A stretch of DNA of 9,555 nucleotides from an uncultured Pseudogracilibacillus sp. (GTDB lineage: Bacteria; Bacillota; Bacilli; Bacillales; Amphibacillaceae), in contig CALGOZ010000086.1 of the NCBI GenBank assembly GCA_937960785.1, forward strand, positions 1-9,555, in the 5' to 3' direction. The translations under genes and the position numbers were made by a program. A model generated the notes under the pieces. That model made no database searches, was not told the DNA's origin, and saw only the letters and a program-made list of their open reading frames with translations. Of the stretch, positions 1-6,963 are shown in pieces; within the stretch, counting starts at the first letter, position 1; each line of letters begins with the position of its first letter.

Positions 1-41
1 ACTTTTTTAGTAGCAATGCTTTTAAGAGAAGAGGTAATAAA

Positions 42-794
42 GTGGAAGTAATGTATATCCTTTTATTTTTCTTATTCGGTACAGTATTTGGTTCTTTTTT
101 CAATGTTGTAGGTATTCGTGTTCCTAAAAAAATCCCCTTTCATAACGATCGCTCCTACTGTCCGGAATGCCAAACGCAATTAAAGTTTTATGAATTAATT
201 CCAGTCGTATCCTTTCTTCTACAACAAGGAAAGTGTCGCACTTGCGAAACACGAATCTCACCTGTTTATCCATTAATAGAATTTGCTACTGGATTTTTCT
301 ATGCCTTTTCCTATATACACATAGGTTTACAGCGCGAATTAATCGTCGCCATAATCTTCATCAGTTTATTAATGATTATTACGGTTTCCGATCTTTATTA
401 CATGTTAATTCCGGATAAAATATTATTGTTTTTCTTACCAATCATTATTTTATTACGAATATTATCCCCATTAGACCCTTGGTACGACATGTTCATCGGA
501 GCAGCTGTTGGATATGTCTTATTAGCCATTATTATTATCGTTAGTAAAGGTGGTATGGGTGCAGGGGATATGAAATTATTTGGTGTAATTGGTTTCGTAT
601 TAGGTTGGAAAAACGTTCTATTGACCTTCTTCTTCGCCGCATTATTTGGCGCAATCGTAGGCGGAATTTTAATGCTTACGAAAAAAATAAAGCGAGGGCA
701 ACCGATTCCGTTCGGGCCTTTTATCGTGTTAGCAGCATTATTAACATACTTTTATGGGCAAACAATCCTTGATTGGTATGTATCGTTATTGTAA
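42..794 (+). CDS. pilD: Type IV prepilin leader peptidase/N-methyltransferase (PilD/ComC family)
   Basis: Membrane aspartyl protease that cleaves the short class III leader of type IV prepilins at the inner face of the membrane; family members usually also N-methylate the new N-terminus. The 250 residues match the usual length. Seen in order: an N-terminal hydrophobic helix with FGSFFNVV; the cytoplasmic zinc-type domain with paired cysteines C40/C43 and C65/C68; then several membrane helices carrying the two catalytic aspartates, D117 (in SDLYYMLIPD) and D176 in the GxGD-type motif GAGDMK (173-178). The GTG start at 42 is chosen because GAGGT (31-35) lies 6 nt upstream; the in-frame ATG at 51 would be too far from it. 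The likely substrate is the prepilin encoded at the other end of the window. B. subtilis calls its homologue comC; the pilus neighbours favour pilD here. Confidence 0.95.
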   Translation: MEVMYILLFFLFGTVFGSFFNVVGIRVPKKIPFHNDRSYCPECQTQLKFYELIPVVSFLLQQGKCRTCETRISPVYPLIEFATGFFYAFSYIHIGLQRELIVAIIFISLLMIITVSDLYYMLIPDKILLFFLPIIILLRILSPLDPWYDMFIGAAVGYVLLAIIIIVSKGGMGAGDMKLFGVIGFVLGWKNVLLTFFFAALFGAIVGGILMLTKKIKRGQPIPFGPFIVLAALLTYFYGQTILDWYVSLL

Positions 795-811
795 AGTAAC
801 GACTTGTTTAA

Positions 812-840
812 TTGACATAATAATTTTCACTTGATAATCT
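812..840 (+). promoter_or_regulatory. Sigma-A-type promoter of the GGDEF-EAL gene
   Basis: The -35 box is a perfect TTGACA (812-817). After a 17-bp spacer comes TAATCT (835-840), preceded by TG one base upstream (832-833), which makes an extended -10. Transcription would start near 847, leaving a leader of about 160 nt before the GGDEF-EAL start. This suggests the gene is transcribed separately from pilD. Inferred from consensus match only. Confidence 0.6.
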
Positions 841-1007
841 ATAGTCAACAATAATCGTTCTAAATAACTATATAAAAATACCTAAAATGACACGTCAATT
901 AAATACAGAACCTACCCTTTCATACTTGTAACGTCCCCTGCTGTCGTGTGATTTGGGTTTTTTTATGCATATTTCTCAACAAGATTGAACAGTTTTAATA
1001 TGAAAGA
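841..1007 (+). other. Unassigned 5' leader of the GGDEF-EAL gene
   Basis: No gene is seen here. Downstream of the promoter the leader has ACACG (890-894) that could pair with CGTGT (945-949), and AACCTA (909-914) that could pair with TGGGTT (954-959) just before a run of seven or more T (958-964). This looks like a weak terminator or attenuator, but the stems are short and I match it to no known riboswitch. GTCAATTAAA (894-903) is the perfect reverse complement of 807-816, which overlaps the -35 box. Confidence 0.3.
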
Positions 1008-1011
1008 GTGA
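1003..1011 (+). promoter_or_regulatory. Ribosome binding site favouring a TTG start at 1017
   Basis: AAAGAGTGA resembles the anti-Shine-Dalgarno complement AAAGGAGGTGA with bases missing. It ends 5 nt before the in-frame TTG at 1017 but overlaps the GTG at 1008. It therefore argues that the GGDEF-EAL protein starts three codons later than the longest reading frame. The match is imperfect. Confidence 0.4.
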
Positions 1012-3452
1012 TAATATTGACGGTACATTTTTTCTCAGAAGATAACCAAGTCGCCCACATTATAAGAGAAGTTTTTCCCCTTATCATCGTAGATCGAGAC
1101 TTTCATATCACTTATGTGAACGACACCTTTTGTGAACTTGTAAAATATAAAAAACATGAGCTAATTAATAAGCCTCTTAAAGTAATTAATATTAGGTCGA
1201 ATGACTATGCCAATCTTACATCTATTAATGAAGCAACTTTTGAAGACAAAAAATATATCCAAACGGAAATCGAATACGCAGACCGACAGGGAAGGATGTT
1301 TTGGGCTTCGACTTCCATCACATATTTAATCGATGAAAAAGGTAATCTCACAAATTACTTTATTATCTTTACTGAACATTTAAAGTCTGGTTTAAATGAA
1401 GATTTGCCAATTCATCCACTACAATTTTTACAAACGTTAGAATTAGCTGTAAATGAGTCGAACGCCGTAATAGTCACAGATCAAGAAGGGACAATTATTT
1501 CAATTAACAAACGTTACACTGAACTATCGCAATATAAACCCCATGAAGCAATTGGTAAAACACCAGCTATCGTAAAATCTGGTTATCAATCGGAAGATTT
1601 TTATAAAGAAATGTGGGATACCATTTTATCGGGTAAAATTTGGAGTGGAGAACTACGAAATAAAGCGAAAGACGGAACGAAATATTGGGTTCACTCCACG
1701 ACAGTACCTATATTAAATCGACAGGGAAAGCCGGTATTATTTATCGCAATCCAAACCGATATTACCCGTCGTATTGAGGCAGAACAATCATTACAAAAAG
1801 CCTTCCAAAACGATTTTGAAACAACCGTAAGAAACTTATACAACATCGTCTTTAAATATAAAGAAATCGATGGTGAAATTAAATTTACCCTTTTAGAAGG
1901 GAAAATGTTAAAAAACTTAAACTTAACTTTAGAAGATATGTCGATGGAAAAGATTGCTTCCCGCCACGAGCGAGATGAAGTAAAGCGAATCGAATATCAC
2001 TTCCGTTTAGCCTTATCTGGGCATCAAACCCACTTAGAAGTTGAACTATATGATTACTCCTTACTCATTTATTTATCACCAATTTTTTCAGGAGATAAAG
2101 TGTATGAGGTAGTTGGGACGATCGTCGATATTACGAATCGCAAAAAGGCTGAAAACTTAGCGAAACAGATGGCTTATTTTGATTTTTTAACTCAACTACC
2201 TAATCGACGCTATTTACAGGAAAAAGTCAATCAATTTATTTTTGAACATGAAATGGAAAACAAATCCTTTGCTTTAATGTTTATCGATATCGACCGATTT
2301 AAAAATATTAACGACTCGATGGGCCATTCAGCAGGAGACCAACTATTGATTCAATTGGCTAAACGTTTACAGGCGGTCGTACGTAAGGAAGATTTTGTCG
2401 CCCGACTAGGTGGAGATGAGTTTATTGTGCTTTTTCCACGGGTTGACCGTACCGAAGCAGAAAAAATTGCAAAAGAAATCGTCAATCACTTAAGTCGGCC
2501 ATTTAATCATCGAAATTTAGAAGTTTTCATCCGGCCGAGTATTGGTATAAGTTTATTTCCCCAAGATGGAATCGACTACGACACACTAATCGGTAGTGCC
2601 GATATCGCAATGTACAAAAATAAAAAAGAAGTAAGTAGCGACTACCAATTTTTTAATCAACAATTAAGAAAGGATATTTTAGAACGTACCTTATTAGAGA
2701 TGGATTTAAAACAGGCAATTGAACGGGAGCAATTGTCATTACATTATCAGCCTATATATAATTTACAAACGAAAGAATTAGTTGCAGTCGAAGCATTATT
2801 ACGTTGGTATCATCCGGTAAAAGGATATATCCCGCCGAACAAGTTTATCCCTGTTGCCGAAGATACAGGCGCAATTATCCCTATCGGACAATGGGTATTA
2901 GAGACTGCTTGTAAACAACTAAAAGATTGGCAGTTGGCAGGATACGAACCAATTTCAATGGCCGTAAACATTTCAATTGCCCAGTTTAACCATCCGAACT
3001 TTGATCAATTTGTGCAAAAAGCTTTACATTCCGTCAATTTAGATGCTCAATATTTAAATTTAGAAGTAACTGAAAGCATGATGTTAGATGAACGAATTTC
3101 TGCTAAAAAATTAAAACTTCTTAGAGATTTAGGAGTAGAGATAAGTATCGATGATTTCGGTACGGGATATTCTTCGTTAAGTTATTTAAGTAACTATCCA
3201 ATTACCCATTTAAAAATCGACCAATCCTTTATTCAAAATTTAAACGATTCTAACCGAGCGATTGTTGAAACGATTATCGCCTTAGCTGAAGCTTTACGAT
3301 TAAGAGTTGTTGCTGAAGGTGTAGAGAAGAAAGATCATGAACAATTTTTAGTAGATTTAAACTGTGATCAAGTGCAAGGGTTTTATTACGCAAAGCCAAT
3401 GCCTGCGACAAAGGTCGAACAATTATTGAAAAGGTCACATAAATTTGAATAA
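1008..3452 (+). CDS. PAS-PAS-(PAS)-GGDEF-EAL cyclic-di-GMP turnover protein
   Basis: Soluble, probably cytoplasmic protein of 814 residues that can make (GGDEF, from two GTP) or hydrolyse (EAL, to pGpG) c-di-GMP. Order: PAS about 15-125, PAS about 145-265 ending in the typical DITRRIEAE, a third weaker PAS-like stretch about 266-385 ending in VDITNRKKAE, GGDEF about 390-545, EAL about 560-805. GGDEF is intact (468-472) and the inhibitory I-site RxxD is present as RKED (459-462), five residues before it. EAL keeps E595-A-L, N in VNISIAQF, E in LEVTES, D715-D716 in DDFGTG, K in LKIDQSF, E in AEGVE and Q790 in QGFYYAKP, so both activities look possible. No membrane helix is seen. The GTG at 1008 has no spaced RBS; TTG at 1017 follows AAAGAGTGA (1003-1011) better and may be the true start. 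Next to the riboswitch-controlled pilus operon, it is the obvious candidate source or sink of its ligand. Confidence 0.93.
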   Translation: MIILTVHFFSEDNQVAHIIREVFPLIIVDRDFHITYVNDTFCELVKYKKHELINKPLKVINIRSNDYANLTSINEATFEDKKYIQTEIEYADRQGRMFWASTSITYLIDEKGNLTNYFIIFTEHLKSGLNEDLPIHPLQFLQTLELAVNESNAVIVTDQEGTIISINKRYTELSQYKPHEAIGKTPAIVKSGYQSEDFYKEMWDTILSGKIWSGELRNKAKDGTKYWVHSTTVPILNRQGKPVLFIAIQTDITRRIEAEQSLQKAFQNDFETTVRNLYNIVFKYKEIDGEIKFTLLEGKMLKNLNLTLEDMSMEKIASRHERDEVKRIEYHFRLALSGHQTHLEVELYDYSLLIYLSPIFSGDKVYEVVGTIVDITNRKKAENLAKQMAYFDFLTQLPNRRYLQEKVNQFIFEHEMENKSFALMFIDIDRFKNINDSMGHSAGDQLLIQLAKRLQAVVRKEDFVARLGGDEFIVLFPRVDRTEAEKIAKEIVNHLSRPFNHRNLEVFIRPSIGISLFPQDGIDYDTLIGSADIAMYKNKKEVSSDYQFFNQQLRKDILERTLLEMDLKQAIEREQLSLHYQPIYNLQTKELVAVEALLRWYHPVKGYIPPNKFIPVAEDTGAIIPIGQWVLETACKQLKDWQLAGYEPISMAVNISIAQFNHPNFDQFVQKALHSVNLDAQYLNLEVTESMMLDERISAKKLKLLRDLGVEISIDDFGTGYSSLSYLSNYPITHLKIDQSFIQNLNDSNRAIVETIIALAEALRLRVVAEGVEKKDHEQFLVDLNCDQVQGFYYAKPMPATKVEQLLKRSHKFE

Positions 3453-3515
3453 TAATAAAGAATCATATAATTGTCATAAATTTAAAGATTTCACAAAAAA
3501 ATTAAAAAAAATCTA

Positions 3516-3543
3516 TTGATTTTTTAAAACTATTAATTATAAT
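3516..3543 (+). promoter_or_regulatory. Sigma-A-type promoter of the pilus operon
   Basis: TTGATT (3516-3521), a 16-bp spacer, and a perfect TATAAT (3538-3543). Upstream A-tracts (about 3494-3511) could act as an UP element. The predicted start near 3550 lies about 50 nt before the riboswitch aptamer, so the transcript would include the full aptamer and terminator. The assignment is by consensus only. Confidence 0.7.
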
Positions 3544-3573
3544 AGTAATTAAATTCGCATAAATCCATATTAA

Positions 3574-3602
3574 TTAACGATTACTATAGTTTAATTCGTT
3601 AA
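3574..3602 (+). promoter_or_regulatory. Possible anti-P1 hairpin upstream of the aptamer
   Basis: TTAACGA (3574-3580) and TCGTTAA (3596-3602) form a perfect 7-bp stem with a 15-nt loop. The 3' arm overlaps the 5' strand of riboswitch P1 (3598-3604), so the two helices exclude each other. In the ligand-free state this hairpin could hold P1 open and favour the terminator. It is AT-rich and could be chance. Confidence 0.4.
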
Positions 3603-3674
3603 GGAAGCGAGGAAATGCAATTAGTAAATTGGGCACTGTAATTGCATGGAGCTAGTGGTGCAACCGACCTTAAT
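3598..3674 (+). promoter_or_regulatory. Class II cyclic-di-GMP riboswitch aptamer (c-di-GMP-II)
   Basis: RNA aptamer that binds c-di-GMP. Signature segments of the class are visible: AAATTGGGCACT (3626-3637) and GAGCTAGTGGTGCAACCGACC (3649-3669). Secondary structure fits the family: P1 GTTAAGG (3598-3604) with CCTTAAT (3668-3674); a perfect 9-bp hairpin ATGCAATTA (3615-3623) with TAATTGCAT (3639-3647); and a pseudoknot of loop GCACT (3633-3637) with GGTGC (3657-3661), ending in a T-G wobble. It lies in the leader of the T4P operon. In Clostridioides difficile a riboswitch of this class activates T4P genes. Recognition is from memory of the consensus, not a covariance-model search. Confidence 0.92.
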
Positions 3675-3705
3675 AGATTCAAATCTATTTAAGGTCATTT
3701 TTTTT
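3666..3705 (+). terminator. Riboswitch-controlled intrinsic terminator (expression platform)
   Basis: GACCTTAATAGAT (3666-3678) pairs with ATCTATTTAAGGTC (3683-3696) around a TCAA loop, with one bulged T, and is followed by eight T (3698-3705). Its 5' arm includes CCTTAA (3668-3673), the same bases that form the 3' strand of aptamer P1. TTAAGG occurs twice, at 3599-3604 (P1) and 3689-3694 (terminator), competing for that strand. Ligand-stabilised P1 should therefore prevent termination: an ON switch. The mechanism is inferred from the geometry. Confidence 0.88.
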
Positions 3706-3752
3706 ATATTTAAATTCTATAAAACTATTTTAAAAAAGGGGGAAGCGTTTCG

Positions 3753-5288
3753 TTGAATGTAAAACGAGCACTGTATGTACTTATTGCCTTTATCGTTCTT
3801 ATCGTAATTATACCTACTACAACATTAGCAGCTAGTAAAATGCCGACCGGAACAAAAGTCGGAATAATAAGTGTCGAAAACAAGACTGATGAAGAGATCC
3901 GAACGATGCTTGAAAATGAAATTTTAATTTGGCAAGCAAAAGGAGATCTAACGTTAGAAGGTGAGTTCGATACGTTATCGATTGATCGAGAAGCAATTCA
4001 CTTCGATATCGATGCAACGTTAGAAGAACTAAAGGATAAGACAAAACGAAAAATTAGCACCTTCTTCAAACGACCTAAAAATGTATATATTCCACTCGTA
4101 ACCGAGGTGGATGAAGCTCATAGTGATTTCCAACAACTAATGGAGAAATCACATATTGAATATGAATCCGTAATCACGAAGGTGACGGAAGTAGCAAGTG
4201 ATTTACAAGATGGACCAGTCACCTTGACATACATAGAAGATGCAGAGATTCCATTAGATACGGTTGCGGAAGTAAAGTTAGAAATACCGAATCTTTCAAC
4301 GGCAACTTTAGACTATGTCGTTGAGGAGTTGGACGGTCAATTAATTGCTCCAAATGAGATGTTTTCATTTTTAGAATCAGTTGATACACCGGAGAAATTA
4401 TTAAACTCTCGAGATGAATCGAGCTTTTTAGCAACTGGACTTTATACATTATTTTTACAAGCGGAATTTGAAGTTTTAGAACGTAATCCACAGTTAACAT
4501 TACCCGATTACGGAGAAAAAGGTATAAACGCAGAAGTAAGTCAGCGAGATCGTAAAGATTTAGTCGTGAAAAATATTGGAGAAAGTTCCTACCGTTTATC
4601 CTTAGATAAAGGGAAAAAGAATTTAACCTTTACGCTTGAAGGAAGTAAAGAGGCAAATACGTATGAAGTAAAAGTTGAAAACGAACAAGAAATCAAGCCT
4701 CGTACGATTTACCGATATAGTAAAAAAATGAATCCGGGCGAACAAGAAGTTGTACAGGCTGGGAAATCTGGCTTAACGCTCGATGTTATCCGCTCAATTT
4801 ATGAAGGTGGAACCTATGTCGACGATGAAGTTATAAGTAGGGATTTATACTTACCAACACCGACGATTTTACTCGTCTCACCCGATGAACCTGACATAGA
4901 AGAAGGCGATTCGACAGCGGATGACGAACTATTAGATGAGGACGATATCTTTATCGATGAAGAAGGGAATATCGTCATACCAAGTGGTACATCTGGAGGA
5001 TCTATCGTCGATTCTTTACCTAGCGATATTAAAGATAATGCAATTGTTCAGCAAATTGAAGAAATCGACGACATACAAAAACGTTATAGTGAGTTTTTAG
5101 ACTCGATACTAAATATCTATGAAGATAGTGTTGAAAGTGTCGATCCGGATACGCTAGAAGCAATTAAAATATACGAAGAACGTATCGTGGAATTAGAAGC
5201 ATTGATGATGGAACTTGTGAAAGAGTTAGTAGAAGAAGGTGTATTAGATAAAGCCTTTATTGAACAAGTTGAAGGAGGTGCGAAATAA
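3753..5288 (+). CDS. Exported protein with degenerate VanW-like and G5-like regions, first gene of the T4P operon
   Basis: Exact function unknown. The 511-residue protein starts with a signal peptide or anchor (5-25, possible cleavage after T-L-A26), so it should act outside the membrane. Residues about 178-297 resemble a VanW domain (PNEMFSF at 200-206, GLYTLFLQAEFEVLERNPQL, RKDLVVKN) but lack the conserved GGGVCQVSTTLY-type segment. Residues about 317-376 look like a G5-type beta domain (PGEQEVVQAGKSG, then ISRDLYLP). An acidic low-complexity linker (377-408) and a glutamate-rich helical C-terminus (428-506) follow. The start is TTG: GGGGGAAG (3738-3745) lies 7 nt upstream and the only nearby ATG would remove the signal peptide. 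The stop overlaps the pilB start (TAATG). Its place as lead gene behind the riboswitch suggests a wall-related or accessory role in pilus assembly or export. Confidence 0.85.
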   Translation: MNVKRALYVLIAFIVLIVIIPTTTLAASKMPTGTKVGIISVENKTDEEIRTMLENEILIWQAKGDLTLEGEFDTLSIDREAIHFDIDATLEELKDKTKRKISTFFKRPKNVYIPLVTEVDEAHSDFQQLMEKSHIEYESVITKVTEVASDLQDGPVTLTYIEDAEIPLDTVAEVKLEIPNLSTATLDYVVEELDGQLIAPNEMFSFLESVDTPEKLLNSRDESSFLATGLYTLFLQAEFEVLERNPQLTLPDYGEKGINAEVSQRDRKDLVVKNIGESSYRLSLDKGKKNLTFTLEGSKEANTYEVKVENEQEIKPRTIYRYSKKMNPGEQEVVQAGKSGLTLDVIRSIYEGGTYVDDEVISRDLYLPTPTILLVSPDEPDIEEGDSTADDELLDEDDIFIDEEGNIVIPSGTSGGSIVDSLPSDIKDNAIVQQIEEIDDIQKRYSEFLDSILNIYEDSVESVDPDTLEAIKIYEERIVELEALMMELVKELVEEGVLDKAFIEQVEGGAK

Positions 5289-6952
5289 TGCCAACGACTC
5301 GAAAAAGATTAGGAGATTTACTCGTTGAAGCAGGTCTAATTACAAAAGATCAACTTGAAGAGGCATTAAAGGAAAAAGCTCCCGATGAAAAGTTGGGTGA
5401 TGCCTTATTACGTCAAGGTTTTATTACGGAACAACAACTTATTGAAGTACTTGAGTTCCAACTCGGAGTACCTCATATCAGTATTCACCAATATCCAATT
5501 GAGCAGGAGACGATTCAGCTCGTCCCGCAAGACATTGCAAAACGATATCAAGTCATGCCGATTCGAACGGAGGGTGATCGTTTATTCGTTGCAATGGCGG
5601 ATCCGATGGACTATTTTGCAATCGAAGAATTACGTATGGCCACCGGATTCCAAATCGTACCAGCAATTGCGACGAAGGATGAGTTACAACGTTCAATTAC
5701 GAAGCATTACGAACTTCAGCAATCTTTAGACGAAGCGTTAGGAGATTTCGTACCAGAAGAGACGGATGTAGAAGAAGCAGGCATTACTGATGCAGATTCA
5801 CCGGTCGTTCGTCTTGTGAACCAAATTATTTCTAACGCTGTACAACAACGGGCAAGTGATATTCACTTTGACCCTCAAGAATTTGAAGTGAAAATTCGCT
5901 ACCGTATCGACGGTGTGATGATGACGGAGCGTACATTACCGAAACATATGCAAAGCGTCTTAACCGCTCGATTGAAGATTATGGCGAATTTAAATATAAC
6001 CGAAAGCCGTGTGCCCCAAGACGGACGAATTAAAATGACTGTCGACTTTAAACCGATTGACATTCGTATCTCGACATTACCTTCAGTTTTCGGTGAGAAA
6101 ATTGTAATGCGTATTTTAGACTTAAGTAATGCGCTCGATAGTTTCGAACAAATCGGATTTTCCGATGAGAATGCAGAGAAGTTTAAAGAGATGATTCATC
6201 GTCCAAACGGAATCGTCCTTATTACAGGACCGACGGGATCGGGTAAATCTTCGACCCTTTATGCAGCCTTAAATAAATTAAATGATGAATCAGTAAATAT
6301 TATTACAGTTGAGGATCCAGTAGAGTATCAACTAGAAGGTATTAACCAAGTACAAGTGAATGAAGCTGTCGGAATGACCTTTGCGACTGGTCTTCGCTCA
6401 ATCTTACGACAAGACCCGGATATTGTCATGGTCGGGGAAATTCGAGACTTTGAAACGGCACAAATTTCAATTCGAGCCTCTTTAACGGGACATTTAGTGT
6501 TAAGTACCTTACACACAAATAGTGCAGTTGCTGCACTGACTCGTTTAACCGATATGGGAATTGAACCGTTTTTAATCTCCTCTTCCTTAAGTGGAGTCGT
6601 CGCGCAACGACTAATTCGTCGTGTGTGCCGTGACTGTGCCCGGACGGAGGAGCCAACCGAAAGAGAAAAACAAATTTTCGAAGAGGCTGGGGTAGAAATC
6701 AAAACGGTTCAACGCGGTAGAGGTTGTCCAAGCTGTAACAATACCGGATACCGGGGTCGAATCGCAATTCATGAAGTGTTGATGATCGATGATCATATTC
6801 GGGATTTAATTATGCAATCAGCAAGTGCCAGCCAAATTCGTAATTACGTTATAGACCAAGGTTTTAAGTTTTTACTTCATGATGGATTAGATAAAGTAAA
6901 ACAAGGGCTTTCAACTACAGAAGAAGTGTTACGTATTGCAACGATTGAATAA
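5288..6952 (+). CDS. pilB: Type IV pilus assembly ATPase PilB with N-terminal MshEN (c-di-GMP-binding type) domain
   Basis: Cytoplasmic hexameric ATPase that drives pilus extension, working on the PilC platform. The 554 residues are normal for PilB/GspE. The N-terminus has the two tandem motifs of MshEN domains: R7-LGDLL...K30 and L36-GDALL...Q58, with the family's 24+5+23 spacing; the last residue of the first motif is K30 where Q is usual. The motor domain has Walker A GPTGSGKSS (314-322, K320), an Asp box ITVEDPVEY (339-347), Walker B VMVGEIRD (380-387, E384) and a His box GHLVLSTLHT (401-410). A zinc-type tetracysteine, C447/C450 and C480/C483, separates PilB/GspE from PilT. The ATG overlaps the preceding stop by one base; AAGGAGGTG (5272-5280), inside the end of the upstream gene, is its RBS, indicating translational coupling. 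Confidence 0.97.
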   Translation: MPTTRKRLGDLLVEAGLITKDQLEEALKEKAPDEKLGDALLRQGFITEQQLIEVLEFQLGVPHISIHQYPIEQETIQLVPQDIAKRYQVMPIRTEGDRLFVAMADPMDYFAIEELRMATGFQIVPAIATKDELQRSITKHYELQQSLDEALGDFVPEETDVEEAGITDADSPVVRLVNQIISNAVQQRASDIHFDPQEFEVKIRYRIDGVMMTERTLPKHMQSVLTARLKIMANLNITESRVPQDGRIKMTVDFKPIDIRISTLPSVFGEKIVMRILDLSNALDSFEQIGFSDENAEKFKEMIHRPNGIVLITGPTGSGKSSTLYAALNKLNDESVNIITVEDPVEYQLEGINQVQVNEAVGMTFATGLRSILRQDPDIVMVGEIRDFETAQISIRASLTGHLVLSTLHTNSAVAALTRLTDMGIEPFLISSSLSGVVAQRLIRRVCRDCARTEEPTEREKQIFEEAGVEIKTVQRGRGCPSCNNTGYRGRIAIHEVLMIDDHIRDLIMQSASASQIRNYVIDQGFKFLLHDGLDKVKQGLSTTEEVLRIATIE

Positions 6953-6963
6953 GGAGGTACTGT

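Noticed and set aside
1..51. An open frame over 1-51 (ending ...REEVIKWK, stop TAA at 49-51) could be the tail of an upstream gene overlapping pilD.
   Set aside because: Only 16 codons are visible, the residues match nothing I recognise, and another frame closes at 8-10, so no gene can be assigned.
3506..3525. AAAAAATC/GATTTTTT hairpin after the GGDEF-EAL gene as its terminator.
   Set aside because: The stem has a single G-C pair and no separate T-run after it, and it overlaps the -35 box of the next promoter; too weak to call.
5385..5729. Forward open frame of 114 codons inside pilB in another frame.
   Set aside because: Overlaps the MshEN region of pilB, has no RBS and no recognisable protein features.
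6328..6702. Reverse-strand open frame of 124 codons opposite pilB.
   Set aside because: It lies wholly within a strongly conserved ATPase gene, has low-complexity Ser/Arg/Cys-rich sequence and no family resemblance; it is a shadow frame. The same applies to the other reverse-strand frames opposite the pilus genes.
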